Source: Phytopythium helicoides (taxonomy: Eukaryota; Oomycota; Peronosporomycetes; Pythiales; Pythiaceae). From it: a stretch of DNA of 64,000 nucleotides. The DNA lies in the NCBI GenBank assembly GCA_024867545.1, contig JANFNE010000023.1:62001-126000 (forward strand), in the 5' to 3' direction. Made by a program: the position numbers and the translations under genes. The notes below the pieces were generated by a model that was not told the DNA's origin, ran no database searches, and saw only the letters and a list, made by a program, of their open reading frames with translations. Positions 39,900 to 50,863 of the stretch are shown here, piece after piece; position 1 is the first letter of the stretch, and each line of letters starts with the position of its first letter.

Positions 39900-42774
39900 G
39901 CGAGTCCTGCGTGGCGAGTGGCTTCGAGGCGAGTCCGTCGTGGCGCCCCAGGTGAGACCAGAGGAGACCGACGCGTGCTTGTCGACGCGGATTCCTTAAT
40001 TCGGGCATCGGGGGTGTCAGAATGCGCGGAATCTACGGTACAAACAGCGCCGTGGTGCGACACCAAACCACGCGGTTGAACTTGGCGGCAACGTGACTGC
40101 TTGAAGCTCGCGCTGCGGGAGGAAAGACTAGGCGTTACCGCGTTTCGAGTGCCACTGTGCATCACTTGCTACTGTACTCACACGCGATCGGGCGGTTGAT
40201 CCCAAGTCACTTGATCACCGTAAACCCCCGACCGAGCGGTAGCGCAGTCGTAAGCCGTGGGAGCCTCCAGGCTTACGCGGTCTGGAGGCTTACGATGTCA
40301 GAGTCATGGAGCGAGACGCTCCTCACCACCAACTGGCAGGTAGAGAGCAGTGCTCGAGGAGAGTATGATGCTGGAGCTCGCTTTCATAGAGCGAGCTCGT
40401 CACTTGATTCATCGTTTCGAAGCAGCACTACTCGGCTGCTGGCTACGCAGCGGTTGTGGATGCATGCGCGGCGGTGTCATCGAGGCAGCGGCGGCACCTC
40501 TCCACCCATCGATCGAGCTGAGTCGCCGGCGTGCGCCTGCCGAGACATCAGCCCCGCATCACGCGCAAAAGTGTAGGTTCAACTTGGCTCTTTTCTCCGG
40601 CCCGCGGCAAAGAAAAGGAGGAGCCGCTGTCTCCGCGTCCGGCTGCCCACGCAGACACCTGGCGGCACGGCGGCAAATGCAGATCTCTGTGTCCGCTCTC
40701 GACGCATCGTGCAGCAGCAGCACATTGTCATCATCATCATTTTCCCCTCAGATGTCTACTACACATGTACGTCGGTCGATTTCACCATGCCGAGTGCCAT
40801 GAACAAAATTCCGGCGAGGCGAAGTGAGCTCCGATGGATGATGGAGTGCGGGGGGATCCATCCAGGCGTGGGCGCGCCACTTGATACACGAGGAGGAGAG
40901 GAGATGGCCCGCGGCGGCCCTGCACAGCCAAACGCACTCGTGAGAACCGGTGCAACAGTGCACGGTGTACTGTATTTTACAATGCTGCTCTGTATTTCGA
41001 AATATCTCGTACTTTTGTCGGTAAACGTGGAGACTGGCTCAGCGCGCCTGTGTGAGTCGGACGCCTTCAGAACGACCTGTTCTCACAGTCAATTCGTTGC
41101 TACCACAGGAGCACCATCGTGATCGGCATGTTCCGTTGGTTTGCGCTTTCCAACATGTACTCGTCAAACGCCAACGCCGGCACCACGGCACGGAATGATG
41201 CCTTGACGCTCAGTCACGGGGTGGTAATAGCGCTGTCATGCGCACGTCAAAGACGCATATCCCCTCCGGTGATCCAGCCCATAGCCCGCGCATTAATCAC
41301 CGCCACTTACCACCGCCGGCAACCAAGCATCTTGCCTTTTGTATACCCCGTCAATCGTGTCGGCGCTCCTTTTGCATCTTTTTGTCATTTTCGGCACCGT
41401 CGCAATTCGATTTGCAAAGAAATTGCTCCAGTCGCGTAAAAAGTACCGTACTTTTTCAAGACATCTTGCGAATTGTATGCCACTTGATTCCTTCACAACG
41501 CGCCGAAATAAATCAAGTGGAGCGGAGACAGATGGAGACGGGCGTCGCGCGAGCTTCAACCTACCGTGTACCTGTCTACTCATCGCAAAGCTGAAGTGTC
41601 GGAATGACGTTCCTCTCCGTGCTGTTCGCAATGAGTGGCCACGGCAAGCCCTCTCGCCACCCAGCCATGCCGTCGTGCACGTCTTCGCCATGCAGGAACC
41701 AGCAAATCGTGCGAAGGCTTGTCGAGGGGAGTCCTATAGAGTGCACGGCGTTTTCGCCAATTGCGCGACTTGCTGCACCATCGGATGACGGCGGTACGAC
41801 CGATGGCGACTTCGAAGCGTTTCCATGCAGCTTCCGTGCGGGGTCCTTCAAGCACACAGGCTGGGCCGATCAGTCGGCAGAATACACTTCGTACCTAAAG
41901 GACGCTCCGTTCTGAGATCCCACTGCGCGTCTGCCGGTGCGCGCAGCCTGCATGCAATGCCCAAGCAGGGCCAGCTTCAGTTGCTTGCTGCGACTTGAAT
42001 GATTTCGAACTTGATTCTTTGATCCACGATGAACAGTTCCGGAGAGCGCATACAAACAGCAAGTCGGTTGGTTGGTTGTGGTGCTTGGTGTTGCCAAGCC
42101 ACACGAAACGCAGTCGAAGTGTAGGGAGATGTAGATGCACGGTGGCACTGCACTTCGTCGTGCCCACTTGATACTTGCCGTCTGACCCTCTGGTTCAGGA
42201 TGCTAGCTACTGCAGTGCACTTTGATTGCCAGTCATGGACCAGCACGATCGTGGACACCCACACGCAATTACTTCAACTAGAAAGGAATGATGGTCCAAA
42301 AGTTGCCTTTATTCACTAGCCAATCACATCATTGCAATATGGATCAAGCTTCAACAAACCGTTTGAGCTGGCGGTTTGCCCAAGACGACCGCGAGGCTTG
42401 TCCTAGGCACGCACAAGCGTGGTTTTGGGGGTGGTGAGCAGAAGATCCTCTTGGTGTGTGCTGAATTTGATCAGGCCTAGTCATCCGTGTCTATGCTCAA
42501 GATTGGGTAACAAACACAAAGCGAATTAGTAGCGCTGGAACAGCACCCGACTCTCGCACAACATGACAATGGAGCAGTCTCCTCGTTGAAACTTGGCACC
42601 AGCAAAAAACTAACTGCTAATTGCTACAGTGAGCGTCATGCAGTCCTTCGTGTCATGGAAAACGATGACCGGCACATCGCAGGGCGATCGTAGCATTAGC
42701 GACTACGATAGTCGTAACCTGCTTTGTGACTGCTTTGTGATTCAACAGCGCTGAGCCTTGTGTAACGCGTTAGA
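39900..42774. other. Large intergenic region, no gene supported
   Basis: About 2.9 kb. Many overlapping short ORFs exist on both strands (longest about 150 codons), but none has a domain, a plausible splice partner or similarity to other parts of the window. The first few hundred bases are the hexose transporter upstream region. No tRNA, tandem repeat or element end was recognised. Confidence 0.4.
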
Positions 42775-42947
42775 TTGCTTATAGTCGACAGCAGATCCTT
42801 TTGTGTCAGCATCAAGAAACATGGAGCAATGCGATCAAAACTACGGATAATTGGCTCAGCATCAATCGCGGATCTAGTTCTAGACTCATGGCATCCTTTA
42901 CTCATTGATACAGGGGCTTCAAAGTGCGTGAACACGTTCAAATGGCA
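42775..42947 (+). mobile_element. Retropepsin-like fragment of a retroelement
   Basis: An open stretch reading SIKKHGAMRSKLRIIG, then DLVLDSWHPLLIDTGASKC. LIDTGAS preceded by hydrophobic residues is the active-site loop of retroviral/retrotransposon aspartic proteases. Only about 55 codons remain. They run directly into the truncated ABC transporter copy, in a different frame, at TCCCGAAAACC. No reverse transcriptase, integrase or LTR is visible. Confidence 0.45.
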
Positions 42948-44745
42948 GAAGTCCCGAAAACCATCACAGCACTCATGGGATCGTCCGGAGCTGGAAAAAC
43001 CACCCTCATGGACGTCATCGCCGGACGCAAGACCGGAGGCAAGATCCAGGGACAAATACTACTCAACGGGTACCCCGCCACGGATCTCGCCATCCGACGA
43101 TGCACGGGATACTGTGAGCAGATGGACGTGCATTCGGATGCAGCGACGTTCCGAGAGGCACTGACATTCAGCGCGTTCTTGCGTCAAGGCGCCGACGTCC
43201 CCGACAGCCACAAGCTGGACGCCGTGAACGAGTGTCTGGAGCTGCTCGATCTGTCTCCCATCGCCGACAAGATCATCCGAGGTAGTTCCATGGAGCAGCT
43301 GAAACGCTTGACGATCGGCGTGGAGTTGGCTGCGCAACCGAGTGTACTCTTCTTGGATGAGCCGACCAGTGGTCTGGACGCGCGTGCAGCCAAACACATC
43401 ATGGACGGCGTACGCAAGGTGGCGGACACGGGTCGCACCGTCGTGTGCACGATCCATCAGCCGTCGTTCGAGGTCTTCCAGGTGTTCGACAACTTGTTGC
43501 TGCTGAAGCGTGGCGGCGAGACGGTGTTCTTCGGCGATCTCAAGGACGATGCTCGCGAGATGATTTCGTACTTTGAGTCGATCGAGGGTGTGGCGAAGCT
43601 TCGTGACGGGTACAATCCTGCTGCGTGGATGTTGGACGTGATTGGTGCTGGTGTGGGTGGTAGTGGTGACGACAGTGGCGGCAGCGGCAGCGGCAGCGGC
43701 AGCGGCAGTGACTCGGACAACGGTGATGTTTCCTCCTCGAAGATCGACTTTGTCGGTTTGTTTGAGCGTAGCTCTTTGAAGGCACGTTTGAAGTCCGACT
43801 TGAGTCGTGAAGGCGTGACGATTCCATCTGATTCGCTGCCTCCATTGGAGTTCGCCTCGAAGCGAGCTGCCAGCAATACGACTCAGCTGAGATTTCTGCT
43901 GCAACGCTTCTTCCGATCGTACTGGCGCAACCCAGACTACAACATTACTCGATTTGTGGTGTCGATCGCGATGGCGGTGATTTTTGGTGTGTTATTTGCT
44001 GGGTCGGAGTACGAGACGTTCCAGGGTGTCAACTCGGGGATTGGCACTGGGTACCTGGCTATCATATTCTTGGGTGCCGCGGCCTTTGTTGCCGTGATAC
44101 CTGTGACACTCGCAGATCGTGCAGCTTTCTACCGTGAGCGAGACTCGCAGACATACAACGCTTTCTGGTACTTCGTGTCCCTCATGGTCGTGGAGCTGCC
44201 GTACGTGTTCATGAGTGCGCTACTGTTCGTGGCGATCTTCTTCCCGTCGTTGGGCTTCTCCGGCGTCTATGAGTTCTTCATCTTCTGGTTCTTCTATGGA
44301 TTGGCAGTTCTCATGCAGGTTCACCTTGGGCAGCTTTTGGCGTTTGTCATGCCTAGCGTCGAGGCTGCTGCAGGAGCCGGGATGCTTTGCCTGTCGATCA
44401 TTATGGTCCACATGGGTTTCAATCCTCCAGGGTCGGCGCTGCCATCAGTGTACAAGCTGATCTATTACGTCACGCCTCAAAATATGTGCTTGCAGTTACA
44501 GCGGCAGTCATCTTTTCCAACTGTCCCGACGCAGGTGACAGCGACAACCTCGGGTGTCGTACACTTCAGAACGCTCCTCCTACGCTGCCAGTGGGAATTA
44601 CGATCAAGCAGTACGTGGAGAGTGTGTTTGTGATGAAGTACGACGAGATATTGCTGGGCACAGGAGTGGTGTTGGGCTATGTGGTGCTGATGCCGCTGCT
44701 GATCCTGCTCTCGATGCGTTTCGTGCGCCACCTAGTCAAGGAAGG
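42948..44745 (+). repeat. Left arm of 1.8-kb inverted repeat
   Basis: Near-identical reverse complement of about 46805-48600 (3' half of the PDR gene). The arms are separated by about 2.05 kb containing a single LRR gene, giving a large imperfect palindrome. Confidence 0.8.
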
Positions 44746-44752
44746 TAGGTGA
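42948..44752 (+). pseudogene. PDR-type ABC transporter, 5'-truncated and frameshifted copy
   Basis: Begins abruptly at PKTITALMGSSGAGKTTLMD, the second nucleotide-binding domain, and is almost identical to the 3' half of the complete pump at 46799-50863. The whole first half (NBD1, TMD1) is absent. NBD2 is intact (Walker A GSSGAGKTT, signature SSMEQLKRLTIGVEL, Walker B VLFLDEPTSGLD), as is most of the second membrane domain. At about 44478 a run of five A in the intact copy is four here, shifting the frame after YYVTPQ. The correct frame continues as YVLAVTAAVIFSNCPDAGD to 44752. The copy therefore has a missing start, a missing half and a frameshift. It lies inverted relative to its source, with one LRR gene between them. 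Confidence 0.85.
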
Positions 44753-44866
44753 CATTCGTTCGTAGACATGCATTCCGTCAACTTCAATATGATGACGAAT
44801 ACTCTCATTCATGTCACATTTTGTTTACTCAATCGAATGACCTGGGCGAAGCGTAGCCATTCGATC

Positions 44867-46720
44867 ATGAGCTCCTCCGCAGCGCTGCTCGAGCTGCCCG
44901 ATGCTGCCGCCTGCGCCCTGCTGGCGCTGCTTCCTCGCCGTGACCAGCTGCAGCTCCTTGCGTTGAGCCGTGCAGGCGTCCAGAGCTCTCTGAGGCGCCA
45001 GTTCTTCGCCTCGGCGACGTGGGACGTGCCGCCGTCGTCTGCGTATGCTGCGCAACTGATCTCGACGCTCTCCGTTCGGGACGCTGTTACGTCCGTGAGC
45101 GTTGCGGATCCGTCGTTCGAGGTGCTGCTCGCCCAATTCCCGCATCTACAGCGTGTGCGGATCCGAGCCAAGCACGATGAGACGCAGCTCTCAGGGGAGC
45201 TAATCCCGCCCAGCGTCACGCACTTGGACTTGCGCTTCGCATTTTTTGAGAGCGTCGAGACGCTCGCGCCGCTGACGCAGCTGAGCAAGCTCGAGCTCGC
45301 GTTTTCGCTGGCACCGGACCTATCAATAATCGGAGGCATGTCAGAGCTCGAAGAGCTCAATCTTTGGGGTGCTGCGGTTGCCAGCATTGAGTTTGTTTCA
45401 GGGACCCCAAAGCTCAAGGTGCTCAATCTGCGCCAGACGAGAGAGCTGTCAAACCTCGAGCCTTTACGCTGTCTATCACTTCTCGAAAACCTGAATATCG
45501 CAGAAAAGCAGGTGAGCGACATTGAGTGGCTTCGGCCGCTGGCAGCGACGCTTAAAGTATTGAATGCCCGAGAGCTCGAGATTGACGAAGATCTTATCGA
45601 GACTACACCGGGCAAATCTGCAAGTGATTTCGTACTTGCATCGCTGACTAATCTTGAAAAGCTGGAAGTTCAAAGCTCCAATATCCTGACTAGCTTTGAG
45701 CCGATCCGAACGCTCACGAAACTCAAGCATCTCGACATTATTGGGCTAGACATTGATGACGTCGAGGGGTTCAACTCACTTCGACAACTTGAAACGCTAT
45801 CACTTGATATGGACGAGTCTTCAAATTGGCTTGCACTTGGTGATATGCCGAATCTAAAACGGCTAAACCAGAATGGGTACTTTGCCAACCTTTTGCCACC
45901 AGTTGAGGCACAAATACTGCACGGAATGCCGAACCTGCACTCGCTGATGGGTGCTGTGTACTTGACACAGCAGATCCCACTACTACACATTCGCGAGCTG
46001 AGTCTACACTGCTTCGAAGCTTCTGGAGAAGAAGACGCAACAGCTGCGCTAGGATGTGTTCCCAATCTCGAAACTTTGAGATATGCAGGCGTCTGCAACC
46101 TCGAGAATGTCGCCAAGCACGCCCCGCAGTTGACGCATTTGGACCTTCATCTTCTCCGCACGACTGGACCAAACGAGAGGTATTCGGCGTCTGAAGCCGC
46201 CGAGTACTTTGCACCCATTGCGCAACTTAAGGCACTCAAAACTCTGACAATTGTTGGCAAGTGCCTGATAAAGGATGACGATCCAACTGAGCCCGACCAA
46301 GTCCCGACTACTATCAATCCATTTTGGTTCCTCGAGCATCTTGAGGAAATGGAAGATTTGTATCTAGCTGGGCAAGCTATTGCAGACTTATCTTCTCTAT
46401 CAGGCATGAAAAATCTTAGGCGCCTGAATCTCGAAAGTACACGCGTGCACGACATCACTCCCCTGCAGGGCCTTCTAGTGCTGGAAGAACTCGATCTCGG
46501 AGAAACACGAGTCGTCAATGTGGAGCCACTTGTTGGGCATCCCAAACTCCGCCTGTTGACCCTACCTCCTGCGGCTGTTTGTCGCCCGCTTTTGGCGATG
46601 TATGGAGTCACTCTCCCCTCTATCAAACAAATTTTGCACCCCAAGTTCAACTGTCTGTGGACTCAGCACGAAGAGAATCTTGTCGATGTTTCTGGTCTTT
46701 TCGATGAAGACGCAACGTAA
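44867..46720 (+). CDS. Leucine-rich repeat protein, F-box-like N-terminus
   Basis: A 617-residue protein from ATG 44867 (MSSSAALLELPDAAACALLA). The N-terminal LLELPDAAACALLALLPRRD, followed by LQLLALSRAGVQ, looks like a degenerate F-box (L-P-x-x-x-x-x-x-L-L-x-x-L). About 15 or more repeats of the SDS22/internalin type follow: LTQLSKLELAFSLAPDLSII, MSELEELNLWGAAVASIEFV, LKVLNLRQTRELSNLEPL, and near the end LRRLNLESTRVHDITPLQGL. Such proteins are usually protein-binding scaffolds or substrate receptors of SCF ubiquitin ligases; the ligase role is inference. No signal peptide. An upstream in-frame ATG (44768) would add 33 residues. It sits between two inverted copies of the PDR 3' half and is unrelated to the PGYG family. 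Confidence 0.8.
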   Translation: MSSSAALLELPDAAACALLALLPRRDQLQLLALSRAGVQSSLRRQFFASATWDVPPSSAYAAQLISTLSVRDAVTSVSVADPSFEVLLAQFPHLQRVRIRAKHDETQLSGELIPPSVTHLDLRFAFFESVETLAPLTQLSKLELAFSLAPDLSIIGGMSELEELNLWGAAVASIEFVSGTPKLKVLNLRQTRELSNLEPLRCLSLLENLNIAEKQVSDIEWLRPLAATLKVLNARELEIDEDLIETTPGKSASDFVLASLTNLEKLEVQSSNILTSFEPIRTLTKLKHLDIIGLDIDDVEGFNSLRQLETLSLDMDESSNWLALGDMPNLKRLNQNGYFANLLPPVEAQILHGMPNLHSLMGAVYLTQQIPLLHIRELSLHCFEASGEEDATAALGCVPNLETLRYAGVCNLENVAKHAPQLTHLDLHLLRTTGPNERYSASEAAEYFAPIAQLKALKTLTIVGKCLIKDDDPTEPDQVPTTINPFWFLEHLEEMEDLYLAGQAIADLSSLSGMKNLRRLNLESTRVHDITPLQGLLVLEELDLGETRVVNVEPLVGHPKLRLLTLPPAAVCRPLLAMYGVTLPSIKQILHPKFNCLWTQHEENLVDVSGLFDEDAT

Positions 46721-46798
46721 TTCATAAGCTCGGTTTGAGAAGATGATAAGCACAAGCTAATAAAACAATCCACAGATATATAACTCCTCCTTTTATAA

Positions 46799-49700
46799 TT
46801 ATTTCACCTGGTGGCGCATGAAACGCATCGAGAGCAGGATCAGCAGCGGCATCAGCACCACATAGCCCAACACCACTCCTGTGCCCAGCAATATCTCGTC
46901 GTACTTCATCACAAACACACTCTCCACGTACTGCTTGATCGTAATTCCCACTGGCAGCGTAGGAGGAGCGTTCTGAAGTGTACGACACCCGAGGTTGTCG
47001 CTGTCACCTGCGTCGGGACAGTTGGAAAAGATGACTGCCGCTGTAACTGCAAGCACATATTTTTGAGGCGTGACGTAATAGATCAGCTTGTACACTGATG
47101 GCAGCGCCGACCCTGGAGGATTGAAACCCATGTGGACCATAATGATCGACAGGCAAAGCATCCCGGCTCCTGCAGCAGCCTCGACGCTAGGCATGACAAA
47201 CGCCAAAAGCTGCCCAAGGTGAACCTGCATGAGAACTGCCAATCCATAGAAGAACCAGAAGATGAAGAACTCATAGACGCCGGAGAAGCCCAACGACGGG
47301 AAGAAGATCGCCACGAACAGTAGCGCACTCATGAACACGTACGGCAGCTCCACGACCATGAGGGACACGAAGTACCAGAAAGCGTTGTATGTCTGCGAGT
47401 CTCGCTCACGGTAGAAAGCTGCACGATCTGCGAGTGTCACAGGTATCACGGCAACAAAGGCCGCGGCACCCAAGAATATGATAGCCAGGTACCCAGTGCC
47501 AATCCCCGAGTTGACACCCTGGAACGTCTCGTACTCCGACCCAGCAAATAACACACCAAAAATCACCGCCATCGCGATCGACACCACAAATCGAGTAATG
47601 TTGTAGTCTGGGTTGCGCCAGTACGATCGGAAGAAGCGTTGCAGCAGAAATCTCAGCTGAGTCGTATTGCTGGCAGCTCGTTTTGAGGCGAACTCCAATG
47701 GAGGCAGCGAATCAGATGGAATCGTCACGCCTTCACGACTCAAGTCGGACTTCAAACGTGCCTTCAAAGAGCTACGCTCAAACAAACCGACAAAGTCGAT
47801 CTTCGAGGAGGAAACATCACCGTTGTCCGAGTCACTGCCGCTGCCGCTGCCGCTGACGCTGCCGCCACTGTCGTCACCACTACCACCCACACCAGCACCA
47901 ATCACGTCCAACATCCACGCAGCAGGATTGTACCCGTCACGAAGCTTCGGCACACCCTCGATCGACTCAAAGTACGAAATCATCTCGCGAGCATCGTCCT
48001 TGAGATCGCCGAAGAACACCGTCTCGCCGCCACGCTTCAGCAGCAACAAGTTGTCGAACACCTGGAAGACCTCGAACGACGGCTGATGGATCGTGCACAC
48101 GACGGTGCGACCCGTGTCCGCCACCTTGCGTACGCCGTCCATGATGTGTTTGGCTGCACGCGCGTCCAGACCACTGGTCGGCTCATCCAAGAAGAGTACA
48201 CTCGGTTGCGCAGCCAACTCCACGCCGATCGTCAAGCGTTTCAGCTGCTCCATGGAACTACCTCGGATGATCTTGTCGGCGATGGGAGACAGATCGAGCA
48301 GCTCCAGACACTCGTTCACGGCGTCCAGCTTGTGGCTGTCGGGGACGTCGGCGCCTTGACGCAAGAACGCGCTGAATGTCAGTGCCTCTCGGAACGTCGC
48401 TGCATCCGAATGCACGTCCATCTGCTCACAGTATCCCGTGCATCGTCGGATGGCGAGATCCGTGGCGGGGTACCCGTTGAGTAGTATTTGTCCCTGGATC
48501 TTGCCTCCGGTCTTGCGTCCGGCGATGACGTCCATGAGGGTGGTTTTCCCGGCTCCGGACGATCCCATGAGTGCTGTGATGGTTTTCGGGAGTGCGTATC
48601 CGCTGACTCCCTTGAGGAGGTCGATGGACTGTTTGGGCTTCATAGGGTCGGGGACGGAGTACCATAGGTCTGTGAACGCGACGGTGACGGGTTGGACGAC
48701 GTGGTGGGAGTTGTTGGTAATGTCGAGGGCGATAGCGTTAGATGCACGCGAGCCTGTTTCATACTTTGGAGTCTGCAGTCGATGAAATTCGTGGACATCG
48801 CTACTGGTGAGACTAGCTTCAACTTCACTTTTTGCAGTATCGTGAGTCGAGCTCTCGAAGTGGACATGCTCTGGACCTTCAAAACGTCGATATTCCAGCG
48901 CGAAATACGTTAAAGTCATGAATCCGACGTATGCAACCACAAGGTATGCAAGCCCAGCCCAAATCCAAATCTTGTCGGACGGAATACCGTATGAGGAGAG
49001 GAGGTACTCGCCCATAGTCGTGCCATGCATTGAGCAGTAGTCAATCCCGTTGTAGACACACACATCGATCGACTCATGGCGCATCTGAAGCACCCCCATT
49101 CCGCGAAAGACCCATGCAATCGGATTCGCCCAGTACAGCCAGACGAGGTAGACTGGAATGTGGCCCTTGGTAACCACGAAGCCACCGAAAATGATGTAAA
49201 ACAAGTTCGAAAGCATACCCATCGGCTCAGCAACCTCCACATTTGGTGATGCCGACGCCACGAAGAAGAACCAGGACGCAAATGCCAGATTGGCAAGGAA
49301 CAAGAATGCCTCGAACAGCAAAAAGCTTCCAGCAACAGGCACGTAGCCACACATCCAGTAGATGAGTGCACCACACACCACAGTCTCGAAAATCGCAAGG
49401 GGTAGCTGGCAGATTTGATTTGCGACGAGATATGAAGAGGTGTGAAAAAAGTTGGCGCCACGTTGCTTGTAGAAGACTTTTCGCGCAGCAAGGAACACTG
49501 GACTCTCGTTTGAGTGTCCGATAGCGAGGAAAGCCGCAGTGATAAACGTAACACCGTAGACTACTTGAACTTCAGTCGGATCGAACTGGTAATAGAGCGA
49601 TCCGTAGAGCAGTCCCACGATAAGAACAGTAATTGCTCGTGTCAGTATGTACGCTCGGTTGCGGAAAACAATCTTTGACTGCTGCCCTAGTAACGTTTTG

Positions 49701-50863
49701 GTGCTTTCCCAAAATGATTGATGGAACTCAGGAAGAGATGTAAGTTCAATCTGATTCTCAAATCTCTCAGATGAGGAAAGCGGTGAGTTCATCTTCTCTA
49801 GCATCAACAGGTTGACTTGAGATACAGTAAATGCGTCTGCATATTCTGCTGGGGTGGTTGGGACGCTCAACGTTTTCGCTCTCGCGGACGATTCCAAGTA
49901 CTGAAATTGCTTGCGCGTGCCGAGGTCCACAAGAAAGTCAGCAGTGTCCCGATGAGCCGGACAAGTGTAGCCGATGCTGTCAAAATGTTGAAGCACTTGG
50001 TCGGTTGGGCCGTGGTACATGACCTCTCCGTCATTCAGCAGAAGTACATTGTCGAATAATTGGAAGATCTCAGGAGATGGTTGAAGCAGTGCCATCACAA
50101 CGGTCTTCCGACGTGCCTTGGCGACCTTGCGCTGAGCGGATATGATGTCAAATGCAGCTGCACTGTCGAGGCCGTTGGTGATTTCGTCCATGAGTAAGAT
50201 ACACTTGTCTCCGAAGAGCATCTCACCGACTGTGACGCGTTTGCGCTCGCCGCCAGACACACCACGAACCATCACGTTTCCGACAATCGTATCTTGACAT
50301 CCTTCGAGTCCAAGCTGGCGGATTACAGAATCTGGGTCGTCCGTCAAGAGACCATCAGAAGAGCCTTCTGACTGTTTCTTGAAAGCAATTTTCGAGCGGC
50401 CTCCACCAAATGCGTGAGCGATCTCGAGCGTCTCGCGAACGGTGAGCAGTGGAAAGTGTGTGTCTTGTTGCGTTGCGTAGGCTGCATACTGGGGGAGTTT
50501 CCTTAGAATCAATGCCTGTTCAGCTCCGCTGTAGGTGATATCTCCCTCAACTTTGACACCCTTCGAGACTGGGAAGCGTCCTGCGAGTACCTTGAGTAGA
50601 GTTGACTTGCCGGATCCAGGCTGACCGAGAATGAGCGTCATTGTGCCCGGTTCGAAGACGCCCGATACATTCTTGAGGATTTCTTTGGTCACCACGTGTT
50701 TCTTTGGCCCTGCAAATTTCTTCTTGAGCGCACGGGGCAGGGTTGGAAGCTGGCTAGTCGATGTTCCGTCTTCAGCTGAGACTACAACCTCAGCTGTGAT
50801 ACTGAGGTTGGAGTATCGGACATGGAGGCCAGATAATCTTCCAGCTTGTTCATGCTCAGTCAT
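46799..50863 (-). CDS. Full-size PDR (ABCG) multidrug efflux pump, complete copy 1
   Basis: A 1,354-residue full-size ABCG pump with (NBD-TMD)x2 order. NBD1, residues about 60-290: Walker A LGQPGSGKSTLL, signature VSGGERKRVTVGE, Walker B CILLMDEITNGLD. TMD1 about 370-640, with large-loop GTTMGEYLLSSYGI. NBD2 about 725-960: GSSGAGKTTLMD, SSMEQLKRLTIGVEL (the PDR form of the signature), VLFLDEPTSGLD. TMD2 about 1070-1354, with YRERDSQTYNAFWYF and a final extracellular loop rich in Cys (NCPDAGDSDNLGCRTLQ). It exports hydrophobic drugs or lipids at the plasma membrane. The start chosen is ATG 50863 (MTEHEQAGRLSG), matching PDR N-termini; an in-frame ATG at 51115 would add 84 residues unlike the family. 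A Ser/Gly-rich linker follows NBD2. Confidence 0.93.
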   Translation of the reverse strand: MTEHEQAGRLSGLHVRYSNLSITAEVVVSAEDGTSTSQLPTLPRALKKKFAGPKKHVVTKEILKNVSGVFEPGTMTLILGQPGSGKSTLLKVLAGRFPVSKGVKVEGDITYSGAEQALILRKLPQYAAYATQQDTHFPLLTVRETLEIAHAFGGGRSKIAFKKQSEGSSDGLLTDDPDSVIRQLGLEGCQDTIVGNVMVRGVSGGERKRVTVGEMLFGDKCILLMDEITNGLDSAAAFDIISAQRKVAKARRKTVVMALLQPSPEIFQLFDNVLLLNDGEVMYHGPTDQVLQHFDSIGYTCPAHRDTADFLVDLGTRKQFQYLESSARAKTLSVPTTPAEYADAFTVSQVNLLMLEKMNSPLSSSERFENQIELTSLPEFHQSFWESTKTLLGQQSKIVFRNRAYILTRAITVLIVGLLYGSLYYQFDPTEVQVVYGVTFITAAFLAIGHSNESPVFLAARKVFYKQRGANFFHTSSYLVANQICQLPLAIFETVVCGALIYWMCGYVPVAGSFLLFEAFLFLANLAFASWFFFVASASPNVEVAEPMGMLSNLFYIIFGGFVVTKGHIPVYLVWLYWANPIAWVFRGMGVLQMRHESIDVCVYNGIDYCSMHGTTMGEYLLSSYGIPSDKIWIWAGLAYLVVAYVGFMTLTYFALEYRRFEGPEHVHFESSTHDTAKSEVEASLTSSDVHEFHRLQTPKYETGSRASNAIALDITNNSHHVVQPVTVAFTDLWYSVPDPMKPKQSIDLLKGVSGYALPKTITALMGSSGAGKTTLMDVIAGRKTGGKIQGQILLNGYPATDLAIRRCTGYCEQMDVHSDAATFREALTFSAFLRQGADVPDSHKLDAVNECLELLDLSPIADKIIRGSSMEQLKRLTIGVELAAQPSVLFLDEPTSGLDARAAKHIMDGVRKVADTGRTVVCTIHQPSFEVFQVFDNLLLLKRGGETVFFGDLKDDAREMISYFESIEGVPKLRDGYNPAAWMLDVIGAGVGGSGDDSGGSVSGSGSGSDSDNGDVSSSKIDFVGLFERSSLKARLKSDLSREGVTIPSDSLPPLEFASKRAASNTTQLRFLLQRFFRSYWRNPDYNITRFVVSIAMAVIFGVLFAGSEYETFQGVNSGIGTGYLAIIFLGAAAFVAVIPVTLADRAAFYRERDSQTYNAFWYFVSLMVVELPYVFMSALLFVAIFFPSLGFSGVYEFFIFWFFYGLAVLMQVHLGQLLAFVMPSVEAAAGAGMLCLSIIMVHMGFNPPGSALPSVYKLIYYVTPQKYVLAVTAAVIFSNCPDAGDSDNLGCRTLQNAPPTLPVGITIKQYVESVFVMKYDEILLGTGVVLGYVVLMPLLILLSMRFMRHQVK
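46805..48600 (-). repeat. Right arm of 1.8-kb inverted repeat
   Basis: Reverse complement of about 42948-44745; part of the complete PDR gene. Confidence 0.8.
47888..48740 (-). repeat. Homogenised NBD2 block in PDR copy 1
   Basis: About 850 nt, from the VIGAGV linker to NAIALDITNNSHHVV, nearly identical to 52376-53228 and very similar to 62231-63052 and 42948-43654, while flanking parts of the same genes differ strongly. Confidence 0.8.

Noticed and set aside
40157..42264. Many 90-150 codon ORFs in the large gap
   Set aside because: Overlap on both strands with no domain, start context or splice partner.
43059..43904. Minus-strand ORFs opposite PDR NBD2 (also at 48086, 52273, 62431)
   Set aside because: Identical antisense shadows repeated because the NBD2 block is repeated.
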